A stretch of 23,760 nucleotides of DNA from Methanobacteriota archaeon (GTDB taxonomy: Archaea > Thermoplasmatota > Poseidoniia > Poseidoniales > Poseidoniaceae): positions 1-23,760 of the forward strand of contig JAACDL010000153.1 in assembly GCA_009936765.1 (NCBI GenBank), in the 5' to 3' direction. The position numbers and the translations under genes were made by a program. Below the pieces are notes generated by a model. That model searched no databases, was not told the DNA's origin, and saw nothing but the letters and a program-made list of their open reading frames with translations. Each line of letters opens with the position of its first letter. The first letter of the stretch is position 1. Below, in pieces: positions 23,350 through 23,760 of the stretch.

Positions 23350-23370
23350 CACCTACCCTAAGGGTAGGTG
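23350..23370. repeat. Perfect 9-bp hairpin six bases before the fabI start
   Basis: CACCTACCC (23350-23358) and GGGTAGGTG (23362-23370) form a perfect 9-bp stem with a TAA loop, ending 6 bp before the ATG at 23377. No T-run follows. It may be a repressor-binding palindrome or a 5'-leader structure affecting translation. Confidence 0.8.
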
Positions 23371-23376
23371 CTAATC

Positions 23377-23760
23377 ATGCTTGGTTTACAAGGTAAAGTT
23401 GCATTCGTATTTGGTGTTGCAAGTGAAGACTCAATCGCATGGGCGATTTGCAAGAGTCTCGCTGAAGCAGGAGTGACACTTTACCTCGGATATCAGAAGA
23501 GATTTATGTCAAGGGTATTCCAATTAAAGGAGAAACTGCCAGCCATTGCGGGGTTTTATCCACTGGATGTTGCCACAGATGCAGATACCAAAGAATTCTT
23601 TGACGCATTTGGTAAAGAGAATCCTGGCTTGAAAGCAGACATTCTAATTCATGCAATTGGGTTTGCTCCACGAGAGTGTTTTGATAGGCCAATTTTATTC
23701 GTCGAAGACGAGAGCATCAATACCGCTTTCACAATTTCAGCAAATTCATTGCAAAGATGC
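23377..23760 (+). CDS. FabI-type enoyl-ACP reductase, 3' end beyond window
   Basis: The first 128 residues of a short-chain dehydrogenase/reductase are open to the window end. The N-terminal segment GLQGKVAFVFGVASEDSIAWAICKSLAEAGVTL matches the atypical glycine motif of FabI enoyl-acyl carrier protein reductases (GxxxxxSIAWxIAKxLAExGA) rather than the GxxxGxG of ordinary SDR enzymes. Later FYPLDVATDADTKEFFDAFG and HAIGFAPRE match the conserved LDV and HSIAFAPRE segments. The catalytic Tyr-x6-Lys lies beyond the window. The enzyme would reduce enoyl thioesters with NAD(P)H in fatty-acid synthesis, a pathway most archaea lack, so bacterial origin by gene transfer is plausible. The final visible residues SANSLQRC fall where FabI normally has the SAYSF segment. 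ATG 23377 directly follows a perfect hairpin. Confidence 0.8.
   Translation, partial: MLGLQGKVAFVFGVASEDSIAWAICKSLAEAGVTLYLGYQKRFMSRVFQLKEKLPAIAGFYPLDVATDADTKEFFDAFGKENPGLKADILIHAIGFAPRECFDRPILFVEDESINTAFTISANSLQRC

Overview
The window looks like a chromosomal segment of an uncultured planktonic euryarchaeon, most likely Marine Group II (Poseidoniales) or a close relative. This is inferred from gene content, since no rRNA gene is present. The supporting features are an Orc1/Cdc6 initiator, an archaeal-type CoaD/GTP-dependent dephospho-CoA kinase, a degenerate SelB-like factor, a diverged TBP-fold protein, a very long exported membrane-anchored protein, moderate-to-low GC, tightly packed genes, and several starts with a TATA-like element about 27 bp upstream (leaderless-type promoters). 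No tRNA, rRNA, CRISPR, IS element or integrase was seen.

Layout. 1-442: 3' end of an unrecognised gene. 443-735: a GC-rich stretch without a convincing ORF and full of nested complementary arms, read here as a structured RNA gene. 773-2775: a two-gene unit, a fused phosphopantetheine adenylyltransferase/dephospho-CoA kinase overlapping a family 2 glycosyltransferase. 2776-4632 (minus strand): a four-helix membrane protein downstream of orc1/cdc6. 4633-5047: an AT-rich 415-bp gap next to the initiator gene, a plausible replication origin. 5048-5812 (minus) and 5886-7163 (plus): divergent metallo-beta-lactamase hydrolase and FAD/NADPH reductase module. 7164-7634 (minus): SLOG-family nucleotide-binding protein. 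7794-11125: biotin carboxylase, PfkB kinase and aSelB-like protein in one operon. 11211-12731: membrane protein with a long disordered tail. 12733-13194 (minus): hotdog acyl-CoA thioesterase. 13287-13952: stand-alone ThiI-type PP-loop protein. 14051-22067: four-gene operon (1940-aa surface protein, unknown acidic protein, TBP-like protein, TatD-type hydrolase). 22115-23251: second exported, membrane-anchored protein. 23377-end: 5' part of a FabI-type enoyl-ACP reductase.

Themes. Acyl/CoA metabolism recurs (CoA synthesis, biotin carboxylase, acyl-CoA thioesterase, FabI), although these genes are not in one operon. Information-processing genes include several degenerate paralogues (SelB-like without GTPase motifs, TBP-like without the usual DNA-kinking phenylalanines). 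GC-rich perfect or near-perfect inverted repeats with a CCC-TA-GGG-like core lie just upstream of three or four genes. The most unusual items are the 443-735 RNA candidate, the CoaD-DPCK fusion, the TBP-like protein with its uncharacterised partner, and these repeated hairpins.
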